A DNA stretch of 64,000 nt. Source: G963664585 sp963664585. GTDB taxonomy: Bacteria; Bacillota; Clostridia; Oscillospirales; Ruminococcaceae. The position numbers were made by a program, and so were the translations under genes. The notes beneath the pieces are model-generated. The model ran no database searches. It was not told the DNA's origin and worked only from the letters and a program-made list of their open reading frames with translations. The DNA lies in assembly GCA_963664585.2 (NCBI GenBank), contig CAXXEO010000012.1:1-64000 (forward strand), written 5' to 3'. Below are positions 44,378 through 53,719 of this stretch, piece by piece; the stretch's first letter is position 1; the number at the start of each line of letters is the position of its first letter.

Positions 44378-44433
44378 CTGTCTGCCCCACCTATGGCGTG
44401 GCAGAGATAATCTCTCTCTTTATTATTGATAAT

Positions 44434-44467
44434 GAAAAAGGGACCGGTTATAAAACCGATCCCTTTC
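44434..44467 (-). terminator. Terminator of the M20 amidohydrolase gene
   Basis: On the minus strand AAAGGGATCGGTT pairs with AACCGGTCCCTTT (one mismatch) and a U-run follows. It lies 17 nt beyond the stop codon. Confidence 0.88.
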
Positions 44468-44483
44468 GCTTGACTTTTTGCAG

Positions 44484-45680
44484 TTATTTACTCAAAACAT
44501 CCAGAGCGACGGCGAGTGCTGCCATCACTCCATATTTCAGGCCACTCTCATCCATATCGAAGAGGGCGTTATGCATACCACCGCCTGTACCCTTTTCTGG
44601 TGTGTGAATACCCACAGTGATAAACAAACCAGGAGCTTCTTTCATGAAATAGGCGTAGCTTTCCGAACCCATGGACGGAGTTGCTTCATGTACGGCATCT
44701 TCTCCTAGAATACCGGCAAGCACTTTTTTAGCGGATTGGGCAGCGGCCTTATCGTTGATGACGCTGGGATTAGGTCCAATCAGCTCGATTGGCCTTACCT
44801 CACAGTTATACATCTTGGCAGTATTCTCAATGATTGAGTTAAATGCCTCAATAAAGGGGATGGCGCCTTTCTCTTCCGAATAGAAGCGAAGCGATCCACC
44901 GAAGCGCACCTCGTCAGGAATGATATTGGTCTTGTTGCTGCTGGCGGTAAGGATGCCCATGGAAGAGGTAAGCGGATCGAAGGGGTCAACATGACGCCAG
45001 CGCAGAGTATTATAGCTGTTATAGATGGCGACAAAGCAGTCAATGGGGTTATTGAAGAGATCAGGACGTGAGCCATGGCCACCTTTGCCACGGATAGCAT
45101 ACTCAAACAGATAGTATCCTGCGTTCACGGGTCCGCTGGCAATCTGCACCTGACCGGCCGGGACAGTGTCAATGACATGCATGCCCCAGCAGAAATCATA
45201 TTTTAGATCGTTCTGTTTCATATAGTTGATGAGGTTAATCACCTCACCGTGTCCGGCCTCTTCTCCTCTCTCAAAGGCGGCGATCACTCTTCCATTAAAC
45301 TGATCTGTATTTTTTGAGAGAATCTTAGCAATCCCCAAAAGCATGGCGGTATGAGAGTCGTGCCCGCACATGTGGGAAACTCCGGGGCATTTAGAAATAC
45401 AGTTTTTAGGTCCTTTGAGGTTAACGGGTGATTCATTGATGGGCAATGCGTCGACATCCGCTCTGAGCAACACGGTTTTACCGGGACCTTTGCCTTCGAT
45501 CACACCGATTACGCCGCCCTGAGGAACATTTATCGCCTTGATTCCAAGACTTTCAAGCTCATTTATGATATAGGCAACGGTATTCTCTTCACGCCCGGAG
45601 AGCTCTGGATTTTCATGAATATGACGCCTGTGCTTGATAATATAGTCTTCTGTTTCAATGGCCAGTTCTTTGATGTTCAT
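44484..45680 (-). CDS. M20D-family amidohydrolase (N-acyl amino acid / hippurate hydrolase type)
   Basis: 398 residues, cytoplasmic. Metal and catalytic segments: RRHIHENPELSGRE, LLRADVDALPI, MCGHDSHTAMLLG, FERGEEAGHGEV (Glu pair) and MHNALFDMDE near the end. The family removes acyl groups from amino acids or conjugates (hippurate, IAA-amino acids, N-acetyl-diaminopimelate). No dap genes are adjacent, so the substrate is open. It has its own terminator. Confidence 0.93.
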   Translation of the reverse strand: MNIKELAIETEDYIIKHRRHIHENPELSGREENTVAYIINELESLGIKAINVPQGGVIGVIEGKGPGKTVLLRADVDALPINESPVNLKGPKNCISKCPGVSHMCGHDSHTAMLLGIAKILSKNTDQFNGRVIAAFERGEEAGHGEVINLINYMKQNDLKYDFCWGMHVIDTVPAGQVQIASGPVNAGYYLFEYAIRGKGGHGSRPDLFNNPIDCFVAIYNSYNTLRWRHVDPFDPLTSSMGILTASSNKTNIIPDEVRFGGSLRFYSEEKGAIPFIEAFNSIIENTAKMYNCEVRPIELIGPNPSVINDKAAAQSAKKVLAGILGEDAVHEATPSMGSESYAYFMKEAPGLFITVGIHTPEKGTGGGMHNALFDMDESGLKYGVMAALAVALDVLSK

Positions 45681-46059
45681 AGACTCACTCCTTACATGAT
45701 GTTGGTATTATTGTCGGTGCTGATTTTGGTAAAATATTGATTATAGCAATTGGTAAAATAAAGACAAAGATTTAAACTATGTCTGCGCCGCCGCGGGGGG
45801 CAAAAAAACAGAAAGAAATTCCGATTATTCAAATAATTGCTACAGTCATCCTTACAGCACACGCTAATTCTTATTATATTTTCATACCATGTAAAAATCA
45901 AACACTATTTCCCTGATTTTTCATTTTCTTCTCTTTCCCTTTCATCGAACGAGTATGTTATAATATCTGTAATGCACTTTATAAAACTGTTTTACGGGTC
46001 ATATAAGCACAGTTCATTACCTTTTATTTCTCATCGACTTCTCCTATTAAAGAGCTTTT
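45681..46059. other. Intergenic region between the divergent M20 and membrane-protein genes
   Basis: AT-rich; contains a GC-rich patch at 45782-45803 (GCGCCGCCGCGGGGGGC) with limited self-complementarity. No gene with a ribosome binding site found. Confidence 0.4.
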
Positions 46060-46075
46060 TTTACCGATCGGTAAA
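46060..46075. promoter_or_regulatory. Perfect 16-bp palindrome, possible operator
   Basis: TTTACCGATCGGTAAA, flanked by T-runs on both sides, 62 nt upstream of an extended -10 promoter. The form resembles a TetR- or MarR-type dyad; no such regulator is in the window. A short terminator is the alternative. Confidence 0.5.
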
Positions 46076-46133
46076 CTTTTTTTCAAAGGAACCGACGGCG
46101 ATGGCCAATTAAATCATAAGTCCTACGGGTTTT

Positions 46134-46143
46134 ATGGTATAAT
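46134..46143 (+). promoter_or_regulatory. Extended -10 promoter of the unknown membrane protein gene
   Basis: TATAAT at 46138-46143 preceded by TGG (ATGGTATAAT), 33 nt before the start codon. The -35 region is weak. Confidence 0.65.
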
Positions 46144-46175
46144 ATAAGAATATGGTTCATCTGTTTGGAGGTCAT

Positions 46176-47708
46176 ATGTTAGACATCAAAAAATTAAAAA
46201 ATATTCTTATGATTTCCCTGATAGCAGTCACACTTTCAATCTGTGTGCTGCTCGCCCCCTATCTTGGGCTTTTTTCCGGTTGGTCAGAAATAGAATCTTC
46301 AAATAACAAAATTCGATGTAGGGCGGGCAGTGTAGATTTCGCTGTATTGATCATTAGTGACGATTCTCTGAGTTCATCCTACACGCGTGATCTCACACTC
46401 TTTTTTCTTCGAAATAACGCCAACATTGCCTTACTGAATACAGCGGATGTCAGTGTCGAGACGGTTGAAAATGCTCTTAGCTCAATACAGGAAAAGTTAT
46501 CTGTTCCTTCTGCGAGAACACTTCTTGTCGGCTGCGGCAAAGCCGGTGAACGGCTTGCAGTTTCCCTGCCCTCACTTACCAGTCCGGTGATGGGATCAGT
46601 GCTTGCGCAGGTGTCATCGAATTCAGATGCCCTACTTGAAAAAGGCTTATTAAACGAGAATAATATATCGCCCCGCACGCTTATCATTGGCGACACGGAT
46701 TATGCAGATAAAATGACTGGACTATATAATCTTCTCGCTTCCGACAATATAAAGACCACCGGAGGCACCTATAAAGCCGAACGAGAGAGTATTTCACTTG
46801 TTGTCTCACCGACCGTAGCCATGTCCGGTGCCGTTTTTTCGGGTCACTTTTTTACCGAGCTGGGCAACTGGCTTGGGTTGCGTCTGGGAGTTTCCTGCTC
46901 TGCTATTCCCTTTTTAACTTTGAGGACAGCAAGCTGGATCGCTTTGGGAGTGACACTGATCATCGCATTGGCTTCTGCTTATCTGATTTCCTCTTTTACC
47001 ATGCTTAACGGCAGCTATTCAGTCGTATCGACCGCAATTAACCACCCCGGGCGTTTCATCGCTTTCCGTGTGGTATTCGGATTGATTTCCTCATTAGCCG
47101 CCGCTGTCCTGGCGTTTAGTTTTCTATCCTTTGACCTCCCTGTTTCCACCATTGGGGTCGCTTTTTTTGCTTATTTACTCGCTTCCTCAGCCATCAGCGC
47201 GGCACTCTACCGAACCGGATACATGCCCGGTGTGCATAAGATGCCACAACGGCTCAAAATCCGGGGCACGATTCAAGGTTTCTCACTCGCTCTGATCGCT
47301 GCGGCTTTTGTTTCTTTAGCGGGAATTGCACTTGCTTATACCGGATTTTGGGCAGCGACTACCAATGCATTTCACGTCTTGTATTTCGCATTTATCATTC
47401 CCTTTTCGGTACTCGTTTTTCTGGAAATCAGCGCTGAATGCCTTGTGGTCGAGAGCCTAGGCATGGGAATAACAGGTGGCTTCCTGTTTGTACTGACACG
47501 GTATTATCCCCTTGTGTTTTTTGCTGCCGCTTTTCTTCCGGTAGGGATGTTCCCCGCACTGGCGCTTGCGGTAAAGTGTCTGCTTGCCCTCATCGCTGCG
47601 GTGATGACAGGACGCCTTATTGAACGGCTTTCTTCCTCACCGCTTTTTTCAGCCGTTCTTTCTTCTACCATCATATGCGGGTTTCTCGCCTTTTTAACAA
47701 ATCAGTAG
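46176..47708 (+). CDS. Unrecognised polytopic membrane protein with an N-terminal extracytoplasmic domain
   Basis: 510 residues. One N-terminal helix (ILMISLIAVTLSICVLLAPYLGL) is followed by a domain of about 220 residues with alternating strands and helices (FAVLIISDD, RTLLVGCGKAGERLAVSL, RTLIIGDTDYADKMTGL) that looks like a Rossmann or alpha/beta-hydrolase type fold. About seven to eight transmembrane helices follow from residue 255 to the end. I do not recognise the family. Start at 46176 with GGAGG 6 nt upstream. The Smr-domain gene follows after 11 nt and a DUF3810-type gene after that, so the three probably form an operon. Confidence 0.75.
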   Translation: MLDIKKLKNILMISLIAVTLSICVLLAPYLGLFSGWSEIESSNNKIRCRAGSVDFAVLIISDDSLSSSYTRDLTLFFLRNNANIALLNTADVSVETVENALSSIQEKLSVPSARTLLVGCGKAGERLAVSLPSLTSPVMGSVLAQVSSNSDALLEKGLLNENNISPRTLIIGDTDYADKMTGLYNLLASDNIKTTGGTYKAERESISLVVSPTVAMSGAVFSGHFFTELGNWLGLRLGVSCSAIPFLTLRTASWIALGVTLIIALASAYLISSFTMLNGSYSVVSTAINHPGRFIAFRVVFGLISSLAAAVLAFSFLSFDLPVSTIGVAFFAYLLASSAISAALYRTGYMPGVHKMPQRLKIRGTIQGFSLALIAAAFVSLAGIALAYTGFWAATTNAFHVLYFAFIIPFSVLVFLEISAECLVVESLGMGITGGFLFVLTRYYPLVFFAAAFLPVGMFPALALAVKCLLALIAAVMTGRLIERLSSSPLFSAVLSSTIICGFLAFLTNQ

Positions 47709-47719
47709 GAGTGATCAGC

Positions 47720-48061
47720 ATGTCGTATCCAATCATCAATATTGAAAGCGGCATGCCAACGGCCGAGGTCGCCCTTGCACGTCTCAGCCAAGGGATGAGA
47801 AACGCAAAAGCCTCAAAAGCCTTTGGTATCAAAGTGATCCATGGCTATGGCTCAAGCGGGAAGGGTGGCGTAATCAAGTCGCGTCTGCTCCAACTTTTGA
47901 CCGAGAAAAAACGAGAAGGCAGTATTAGGGATTTTATCCGTGGCGAGGACTTTTCTCCCTTTTCTGCAGGGGCAAGACAGGCCATCGAAAGTTGTCCCAG
48001 CCTGTCAAAAGACAAGGATTATGCCAGAGGAAATATGGGAATTACAATTATCCTTTTTTAA
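47720..48061 (+). CDS. Smr-domain-like protein
   Basis: 113 residues. The core FGIKVIHGYGSSGKGGVIKSRLLQLL carries the Smr-type HGxG motif, and RDFIRGEDFSPF fits the later part of the domain. Smr domains act on nucleic acids (endonuclease or RNA binding) in MutS2 and stand-alone proteins. AGGAG lies 8 nt before ATG 47720. It is 11 nt behind the membrane-protein gene. Confidence 0.78.
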   Translation: MSYPIINIESGMPTAEVALARLSQGMRNAKASKAFGIKVIHGYGSSGKGGVIKSRLLQLLTEKKREGSIRDFIRGEDFSPFSAGARQAIESCPSLSKDKDYARGNMGITIILF

Positions 48062-48073
48062 GGTTGTGAAATA

Positions 48074-49180
48074 TTGAAATTTATTTGTAAAAAACTTATA
48101 TTTTCACTTTTGCCGGCGTTTGCCGGCTTTTTGATCGTAACTGCATCTGGGATGAATCCAGATCTGACTGAGAATGTATATTCCCGGCATATCTTCCCTT
48201 TGCTTACTGGTTTCTTGGGTAGCTTTACCTCTCTATTTCCCTTTTCACTGGCCGAGCTCATCCAGGCGGGAATGATAATCAGCGTGATTTTAATGATCCT
48301 GTATTTGTTTTTAAATATAAAAAAAAGAAAAGATATTTTCTCGGGCTTTACCAAAAACACGGTATTCTATTGCCTTGGCGCTGCTTCCTCACTTTATTTT
48401 CTCTTCTGTCTTCTTTGCGCTCCGAATTATTACCGTTATTCCTTTACGACCTATTCCGGCCTCACCATTAAGTCCTCAAGTGCCACAGAGCTAGCCGGGC
48501 TTTGCAGTGAATTAATCGGACAGGCTAATTTGCTTCGCTCTCAAGTCGACACTGACGAAAACGGTGTCATGCGGCTTTCTACTGAGAAAACCGCAGATAC
48601 AATGCAAGCGGCACGAAAAGCCTATGAAAGCCTATCCGAACGATATACTATCCTTTCTGCCAGCCGTTCAACTCCAAAACCCTTCGCAGTCTCTCAAATT
48701 CTTTCTTATCTTAACCTTTCCGGCTATTACTTTCCCTATACCGGTGAGGCAAATATCAATGTTGATATGCCCGATCAAGAAATTCCTTTTGCCGCTTGTC
48801 ATGAGCTCGCGCACACCTCAGGCTTTATGAGGGAAGACGAAGCCAATTTTATCTCTTATCTGGCCTGTCATGAGTCCAAAAGTGCTGACATACGCTACAG
48901 CGGTGTGCTTCTGGCACTGATCTACAGCACAAATGCCCTGTATGACACGGACCAAGAACTGTATTTTAAAACTGTTTCATCCTATAGCCAAGGGCTGATC
49001 ACTGACTTGCGCTATTCTTCCGACTTTTGGAAACGGCATCAGGGAAAACCCGCCGAGGTTTCGAACGCGGTGAATAACGCTTATCTTAAAATGAACAAAC
49101 AGTCGGATGGGGTACAAAGCTATGGACGTATGGTGGATCTTCTCCTAGCTGATTACCGTTCAAGAATGGGTATCACCTAA
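48074..49180 (+). CDS. DUF3810-type membrane protein with HELAH zinc motif
   Basis: 368 residues. Three N-terminal membrane helices (to about residue 115), then a domain with CHELAHTSGFMREDEANFISYLAC, a zincin-like HExxH followed by a Glu about 13-15 residues on. Fits the DUF3810 family of putative membrane metallopeptidases. Starts with TTG at 48074 (AAGG upstream, about 10 nt), 12 nt behind the Smr gene. Confidence 0.82.
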   Translation: MKFICKKLIFSLLPAFAGFLIVTASGMNPDLTENVYSRHIFPLLTGFLGSFTSLFPFSLAELIQAGMIISVILMILYLFLNIKKRKDIFSGFTKNTVFYCLGAASSLYFLFCLLCAPNYYRYSFTTYSGLTIKSSSATELAGLCSELIGQANLLRSQVDTDENGVMRLSTEKTADTMQAARKAYESLSERYTILSASRSTPKPFAVSQILSYLNLSGYYFPYTGEANINVDMPDQEIPFAACHELAHTSGFMREDEANFISYLACHESKSADIRYSGVLLALIYSTNALYDTDQELYFKTVSSYSQGLITDLRYSSDFWKRHQGKPAEVSNAVNNAYLKMNKQSDGVQSYGRMVDLLLADYRSRMGIT

Positions 49181-49379
49181 GTTCATGGAGCAGAGAAGAT
49201 AGCTTTTATATGCGTTTGAATATACACGCTGTTCTTTTACATCTCTGTGATCTTATTGCTAAATAATAAAACAGATGGTTTTACGCTTCACTGATTTTAA
49301 AGGATACCGATTTATCATAAGAATAGGTGTTAAATAATAATTTAAGCAGGTTTTAATAATATTTTGTGAGGTGATTTTT

Positions 49380-49814
49380 GTGGTCAGAGAAGCTTTGGAA
49401 AGCGATTTGAATCAATTGCTGCAATTGTATGCCCAATTGCACAATAATCCAGTTTCCAATATGGATGTAACGCTATTGGCACTTTGGAGCAATATATTAA
49501 ATGATAAAAATCACCATATTATTTTGGCAATAGAAAAAAATATGATTGTTTCCTCCTGTGTATTGATCGTTATCCCAAATCTAACACATAACCAACGCCC
49601 ATATGCACTTGTGGAAAATGTGATTACAGATAGTAACTATAGGAATAAGGGGTTTGCTACTGCTTGTTTAAGCTTTGCAAAAGACATAGCTAAAAAAAAC
49701 TACTGCTATAAAATCATGTTATTAACTGGGTCTAAACAGGAAAGCACACTTGGATTTTATGAAAGGTCAGGCTATAATCGCAATGATAAAACTGCCTTTA
49801 TTCAATGGTTATGA
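49380..49814 (+). CDS. GNAT-family N-acetyltransferase
   Basis: 144 residues. Acetyl-CoA binding fold: VENVITDSNYRNKGFATACL (the R/Q-x-x-G-x-G/A pyrophosphate loop as RNKGFA) and the C-terminal GFYERSGY. GTG start at 49380 with GAGGTG 6 nt upstream. The substrate is unknown. The gene is AT-rich, as is the next one. Confidence 0.88.
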   Translation: MVREALESDLNQLLQLYAQLHNNPVSNMDVTLLALWSNILNDKNHHIILAIEKNMIVSSCVLIVIPNLTHNQRPYALVENVITDSNYRNKGFATACLSFAKDIAKKNYCYKIMLLTGSKQESTLGFYERSGYNRNDKTAFIQWL

Positions 49815-49878
49815 TTTGTATCAATAAAAATATATACTCTATGTAATACACATTGTTTAAGTATTTAAGAGTGACTTT

Positions 49879-50508
49879 ATGCAAATCAAAGATTTAATGG
49901 GCTTACCATATATAACTTGTTGTCAATTATCCAAAGAAACTGAGAAAGACGCAATCAACCTTCTTATAGCAAATGGAAAAAATGAGGTTGCAACACATTC
50001 TTTGAGCGTTTCAAAAATATGCAGGACACTTGCTTTACGCTTTGGATTAGATGCCGACATAGCTGGGACAGCGGGTATTCTACATGATATTTCGAACATT
50101 ATGAAAGCCGAAGATATGCTTAAATATTCTATTACTCATAAATGGGAACTGGACGAAGCGGAAAAACGACACCCCTCTATTCTTCATCAGCGTTTATCGG
50201 CTGTTATAGCCAGAGATTATTTTGAAATTAAGGATAAAACGATTTTATCGGCAATCGAGTGTCATTCGACCTTAAAATCAGAAGCAAGAGAGTATGATAT
50301 GATTCTTTTTGTTTCTGATAAACTGTCTTGGGATCAGGACGAAAATCTGCCACTTCATGATTTGATGCGATCGGCCTTAGATCAATCTATAACACATGCT
50401 TCTCTCGCTTTTATCCATTATGCGCTCGAAAACAATATGGTATTATATCCGCATTCTTGGTTTATAAATGCAAAGACTTGGCTGGAAGAAAAGTGTGCTT
50501 TGTCCTAA
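49879..50508 (+). CDS. HD-domain hydrolase, YqeK-like
   Basis: 209 residues. HD motif residues are visible in ATHSLSVSKICRTLA, AGILHDISN, HRLSA-like HPSILHQRLSAV, and DKLSWDQDENLPLHDL. YqeK enzymes hydrolyse diadenosine tetraphosphate, often encoded next to nadD; here the neighbour is a GNAT, so the match is to the fold rather than the locus. Confidence 0.8.
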   Translation: MQIKDLMGLPYITCCQLSKETEKDAINLLIANGKNEVATHSLSVSKICRTLALRFGLDADIAGTAGILHDISNIMKAEDMLKYSITHKWELDEAEKRHPSILHQRLSAVIARDYFEIKDKTILSAIECHSTLKSEAREYDMILFVSDKLSWDQDENLPLHDLMRSALDQSITHASLAFIHYALENNMVLYPHSWFINAKTWLEEKCALS

Positions 50509-50566
50509 TGCCCCACAGAATAGTTTTTTGTGCACAGGTCATGCTAATCCCGAATTAAATAAACAT

Positions 50567-50577
50567 AAAGCCAATCC
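50567..50577. terminator. Left arm of a terminator stem split by the IS3 element
   Basis: AAAGCCAATCC here is complementary to GGATTGGCTTT at 51886-51896 on the far side of the insertion sequence. Together they would form the shared bidirectional terminator of the convergent HD and MATE genes. Confidence 0.65.
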
Positions 50578-50620
50578 CCAGCGCATGATATGACCCCAAA
50601 AAGTTAGACAAATATTTAGT

Positions 50621-51510
50621 TTAAGCGGCCGAGAGGGCTTGCTGTCTGTGTAAAACGGGCGGCAAGCCTTTCAGTTTTGCCTTGATACGGTGATTATTGT
50701 AGTAATCAAGATATTCAATGAGTTCGTTGATGAAATGCTCTATAGATTCAAAGTTTTGCAGGTAGAGGAGCTCACTCTTGAGCAGACCAAAGAAATTTTC
50801 TATCATAGCGTTATCCAAGCAGTTGCCCTTACGGCTCATGCTCTGGCGAATACCCTTCTTTTTGAGTACCCGTTGAAATGTTTTATGTTGGTATTGCCAA
50901 CCCTGATCCGAGTGGAGGATGAGGCCTGTTCCATCCGGAATTGTCGCAAACGCCTTTTCCGACATGGAAGTCACCATGGACAAAACAGGCCTGTCCGAAA
51001 TCGTATAGCTGACGATATCACTGCTACACAAATCCAGAATTGGTGACAGATAAAGCTTCTGACCAAACAAATTGAACTCTGTAACATCGGTAACCCATTT
51101 CAGATTCGGTTTTTCCGCCTTAAAGTCACGATCTAGAAGATTCGGCGCGACATTGCCGATTTCGCCTTTATAGGAGCGATATTTCTTCATTCTGACGCAG
51201 CAAATGATACCTAGTTCCTTCATCAGCTTCTGAACAGTTTTATGATTTACAACATAACCCCGATTCCTCAGTGCCAACGTAATTCTCCGATAGCCGTACC
51301 GGCCCTTGTTTTCCGCATAAATCAATTTAATCTGTACTTTGATTTCACTATATTTATCTTGGTTTGTTTGTTTCTTAAGATGATAGTAATACGTGGCGCG
51401 CGATAGCTCCGCTACGTCGAGGAGTACATCGAGTTTGTGTTTCTGCCTTAGCTCCGTTACGACTTGTGATTTTTCTCTCGCTGTACCCTCTCGGATGCTA
51501 AGGCATTCAA
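50621..51510 (-). CDS. IS3-family transposase OrfB (made by -1 frameshift from OrfA)
   Basis: The catalytic part. The frame is open from the slippery site to 50621: it starts IECLSIREGTARE, then SRATYYYHLKKQ, the HTH_21 region GRYGYRRITLALRNRGY, and the rve integrase core with DDE residues in WVTDVTEF, ILHSDQGWQYQ and NAMIENFFGLLKSEL. No own ribosome binding site is visible, so it should be translated as OrfAB. Apparently intact. Confidence 0.92.
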
Positions 51511-51816
51511 TTTTTTTAAGTAATCAACCTCTGCTCTTAAACGCTGGTTCTCGGCGATCAGATCTTCTTCTACCTTCTTGTCCAGCTTTGACGGACGCCC
51601 TTTTCGCGTACCGCTGCCAGCGCAGGCCCTGCCGCGCCTATCTACATAGAGACCTTCAGGACCTTCTTCGAGATATATCCGCTCCCATTTCCTCACCGGC
51701 TCATGATTTGGCAGTCCATATTTCTTCGCTGCTTCTCGAAAGCCTAGATGATTTGTTCGCATATCTTCTACGACTTTTTGCTTAAACTCCCCGCTAAACG
51801 GAGTCCCTTTTGGCAT
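51457..51816 (-). CDS. IS3-family transposase OrfA
   Basis: 119 residues. DNA-binding helix-turn-helix (EFKQKVVEDMRTNHLGFREAAKKYGL) and a C-terminal leucine-zipper-type helix (EDLIAENQRLRAEVDYLKKLN). A run of seven A on the coding strand (51511-51517) within codons LKKL is the probable -1 slippage site. Confidence 0.93.
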   Translation of the reverse strand: MPKGTPFSGEFKQKVVEDMRTNHLGFREAAKKYGLPNHEPVRKWERIYLEEGPEGLYVDRRGRACAGSGTRKGRPSKLDKKVEEDLIAENQRLRAEVDYLKKLNALASERVQREKNHKS

Positions 51817-51983
51817 AGAATAACACCCCCAAAGTTATTTCAGTATATCATACTGTCTAACTTTAGGGGTGCACTTCACGCATGCGGATTGGCTTTGTTA
51901 TGCTTATCACTTATTGTTCGCTTTCTTGCGCGATGCGAAAAAATCGAGCTCTGTCTACTCCATTATTTAGTAAACTACTATTT

Positions 51984-53369
51984 TTATTCCTCGCTCAGCA
52001 AATCAGTGACTTCGACTTCAGCCGCCTTCTTGCTGACAACACGCTTGCCCCAGTGGCCGCTTTGATACACTAAAAAGCCGAGCAAGGCGGCGGCGGCCCA
52101 TCCCAGAGGGATGGCATACCAGATCGCCCTAGCGCCAAACCAGCCCCAATATGCGAGGCTGTACGCGCCGACTACCCTGGTTCCAAGGTTGACAAAACTC
52201 ATGGCCATCGCCTTTGTCATATCTCCGGTACCACGCAAAAGCCCCGAGAAGCATTGCATCGTGCCCATCAAAAGATAGAAGCTGCCGACCGTGATAAGGT
52301 ATTTGGTGCCAATAGCGATCACTTCTGTCTCCCACGAGTTGATAAAGATCAACATCAGCACCTTGGACAGAGAGATGACGACAGCACTGACGATGATACA
52401 GAGAACCCACTGCATTCTCAGTGCGGTAAATAACCCGCTTTTGACGCGGTCTTTCTTGCCCGCACCGATATTCTGCCCGACAAAGGTGGCAAGGGCATTA
52501 CCGATGTTCATGCCCGGCATCGTGGCAAAAGAGTCGATTTTGACAGCGGCGGCATACGCAGCCATTGTGGGGGCTCCAAATGAGTTGACGAGCGACTGCA
52601 CCAAAATGACCCCCACAGAGATGATGCTTTGCTGAATGGCGCTTGGCACACTAAACCGGACGATGGTTTTAAACATTTCTTTATCAAAGACAAGCTCGGA
52701 AAACTTGAGTCTAAGCACAGGGACATAGCGAGTGACATAAAAGAAGCAAAGTATACCGGAAATCGCCTGTGATATCACGGTGGCAATCGCAGTTCCCTTA
52801 ACGCCCATATTAAATTTTAAAACTAGCAGAAGATCAAGACCGACATTGGAGAGAGCAGAGATAATCAGAAACATCAGAGGCGTCTTGGAATCCCCGATAC
52901 CTCGAAAACAAGCCTCATAACAGTTGTAGATGACCATGAATACAAGCCCGCCGAAGATCACATATAGATAGTCCATCGAGTCCTGCAGGATCTCAGGTGG
53001 TGTATTCATCATAACCAACAGGGGCCGTGTCAAAAAAAGAGCAGATACAGTGATAACCACTACCATAACCGCGGCAAAAATAACTGTCGTAGAGATTGCC
53101 CTTTTTAATGAATCAAGCTCGTTTGCGCCGTAAAACTGCGAGATAATCACTGAAATTCCAACGCCCATCCCAATGAGAAGTGAAATGAACAGGATCATAG
53201 GCGCAGTAGCGGTGCCAATGGCCGCAAGAGCGTTCGGCCCGACAAACTTGCCGACAATTATGGAGTCAACAACATTATACATCTGCTGAAATACACTACC
53301 CATGAGCATGGGTAAGGCAAAAGCGATGATATGCGATGACGGCTTTCCTTCTGTCATGTTTCTCGCCAA
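51984..53369 (-). CDS. MATE-family multidrug efflux protein
   Basis: 461 residues, 12 predicted helices in two halves. Typical starts PMLMGSVFQQMYNVVDSIIVGKFVG and the second-half copy SVPSAIQQSIISVGVILVQ, with FGAPTMAAYAAAVKIDSFATMPGMNIGNALATFVGQN. Probably a Na+/H+-coupled exporter of cationic compounds. Starts at ATG 53369. Confidence 0.93.
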   Translation of the reverse strand: MARNMTEGKPSSHIIAFALPMLMGSVFQQMYNVVDSIIVGKFVGPNALAAIGTATAPMILFISLLIGMGVGISVIISQFYGANELDSLKRAISTTVIFAAVMVVVITVSALFLTRPLLVMMNTPPEILQDSMDYLYVIFGGLVFMVIYNCYEACFRGIGDSKTPLMFLIISALSNVGLDLLLVLKFNMGVKGTAIATVISQAISGILCFFYVTRYVPVLRLKFSELVFDKEMFKTIVRFSVPSAIQQSIISVGVILVQSLVNSFGAPTMAAYAAAVKIDSFATMPGMNIGNALATFVGQNIGAGKKDRVKSGLFTALRMQWVLCIIVSAVVISLSKVLMLIFINSWETEVIAIGTKYLITVGSFYLLMGTMQCFSGLLRGTGDMTKAMAMSFVNLGTRVVGAYSLAYWGWFGARAIWYAIPLGWAAAALLGFLVYQSGHWGKRVVSKKAAEVEVTDLLSEE

Positions 53370-53719
53370 AAAAACGCCTCCAAATGCTGGATTTTAAATG
53401 AACTTTTATTATAGGATCTGCAAGCACTTCCTTTCCCTGCCTGCGGCCGGTAAAAGGACAAAATAGCATTAAGAATAATTTCATAGGTAATATAATTAGA
53501 ATGATACTACAAAATACAAAATATAAAATTATTAAATTGTAAATAAAAGCAAATTTTGCGTTATTAATAGGTCATGATCATATGTCCGTAGGAATGCATA
53601 TAACAAGGAGAACAAACTGGGCAAATTCTCTGAGGCTAAATCTTTCTAAAATAAGTGTTTATCCCCTGCCCATAGGCTGGGGATAAACAAGATGAAGGTA
53701 TTCTGATCAAAAAATAGTA
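53370..53719. other. Gap between mutS2 and the MATE gene, with a hairpin
   Basis: AT-rich except for one inverted repeat, GTTTATCCCC and GGGGATAAAC (53657-53688), 32 nt past the mutS2 stop. The stem has inner pairs and only a weak U-run on the mutS2 strand, so a terminator is likely but not strong. Nothing else is seen. Confidence 0.55.

Larger units (their letters stand above)
50591..51873. mobile_element. IS3-family (IS150-group) insertion sequence
   Basis: About 1.28 kb. Ends are imperfect inverted repeats, TGACCCCAAAAAGTTAGACA at the left and TGCACCCCTAAAGTTAGACA (inverse) at the right. It carries orfA and orfB on the minus strand joined by a frameshift signal. I see no convincing target duplication. 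It lies between the arms of a hairpin. Confidence 0.92.

Noticed and set aside
45692..45901. 69-residue minus-strand frame upstream of the M20 amidohydrolase
   Set aside because: Low-complexity, no SD, lies in the AT-rich promoter region.
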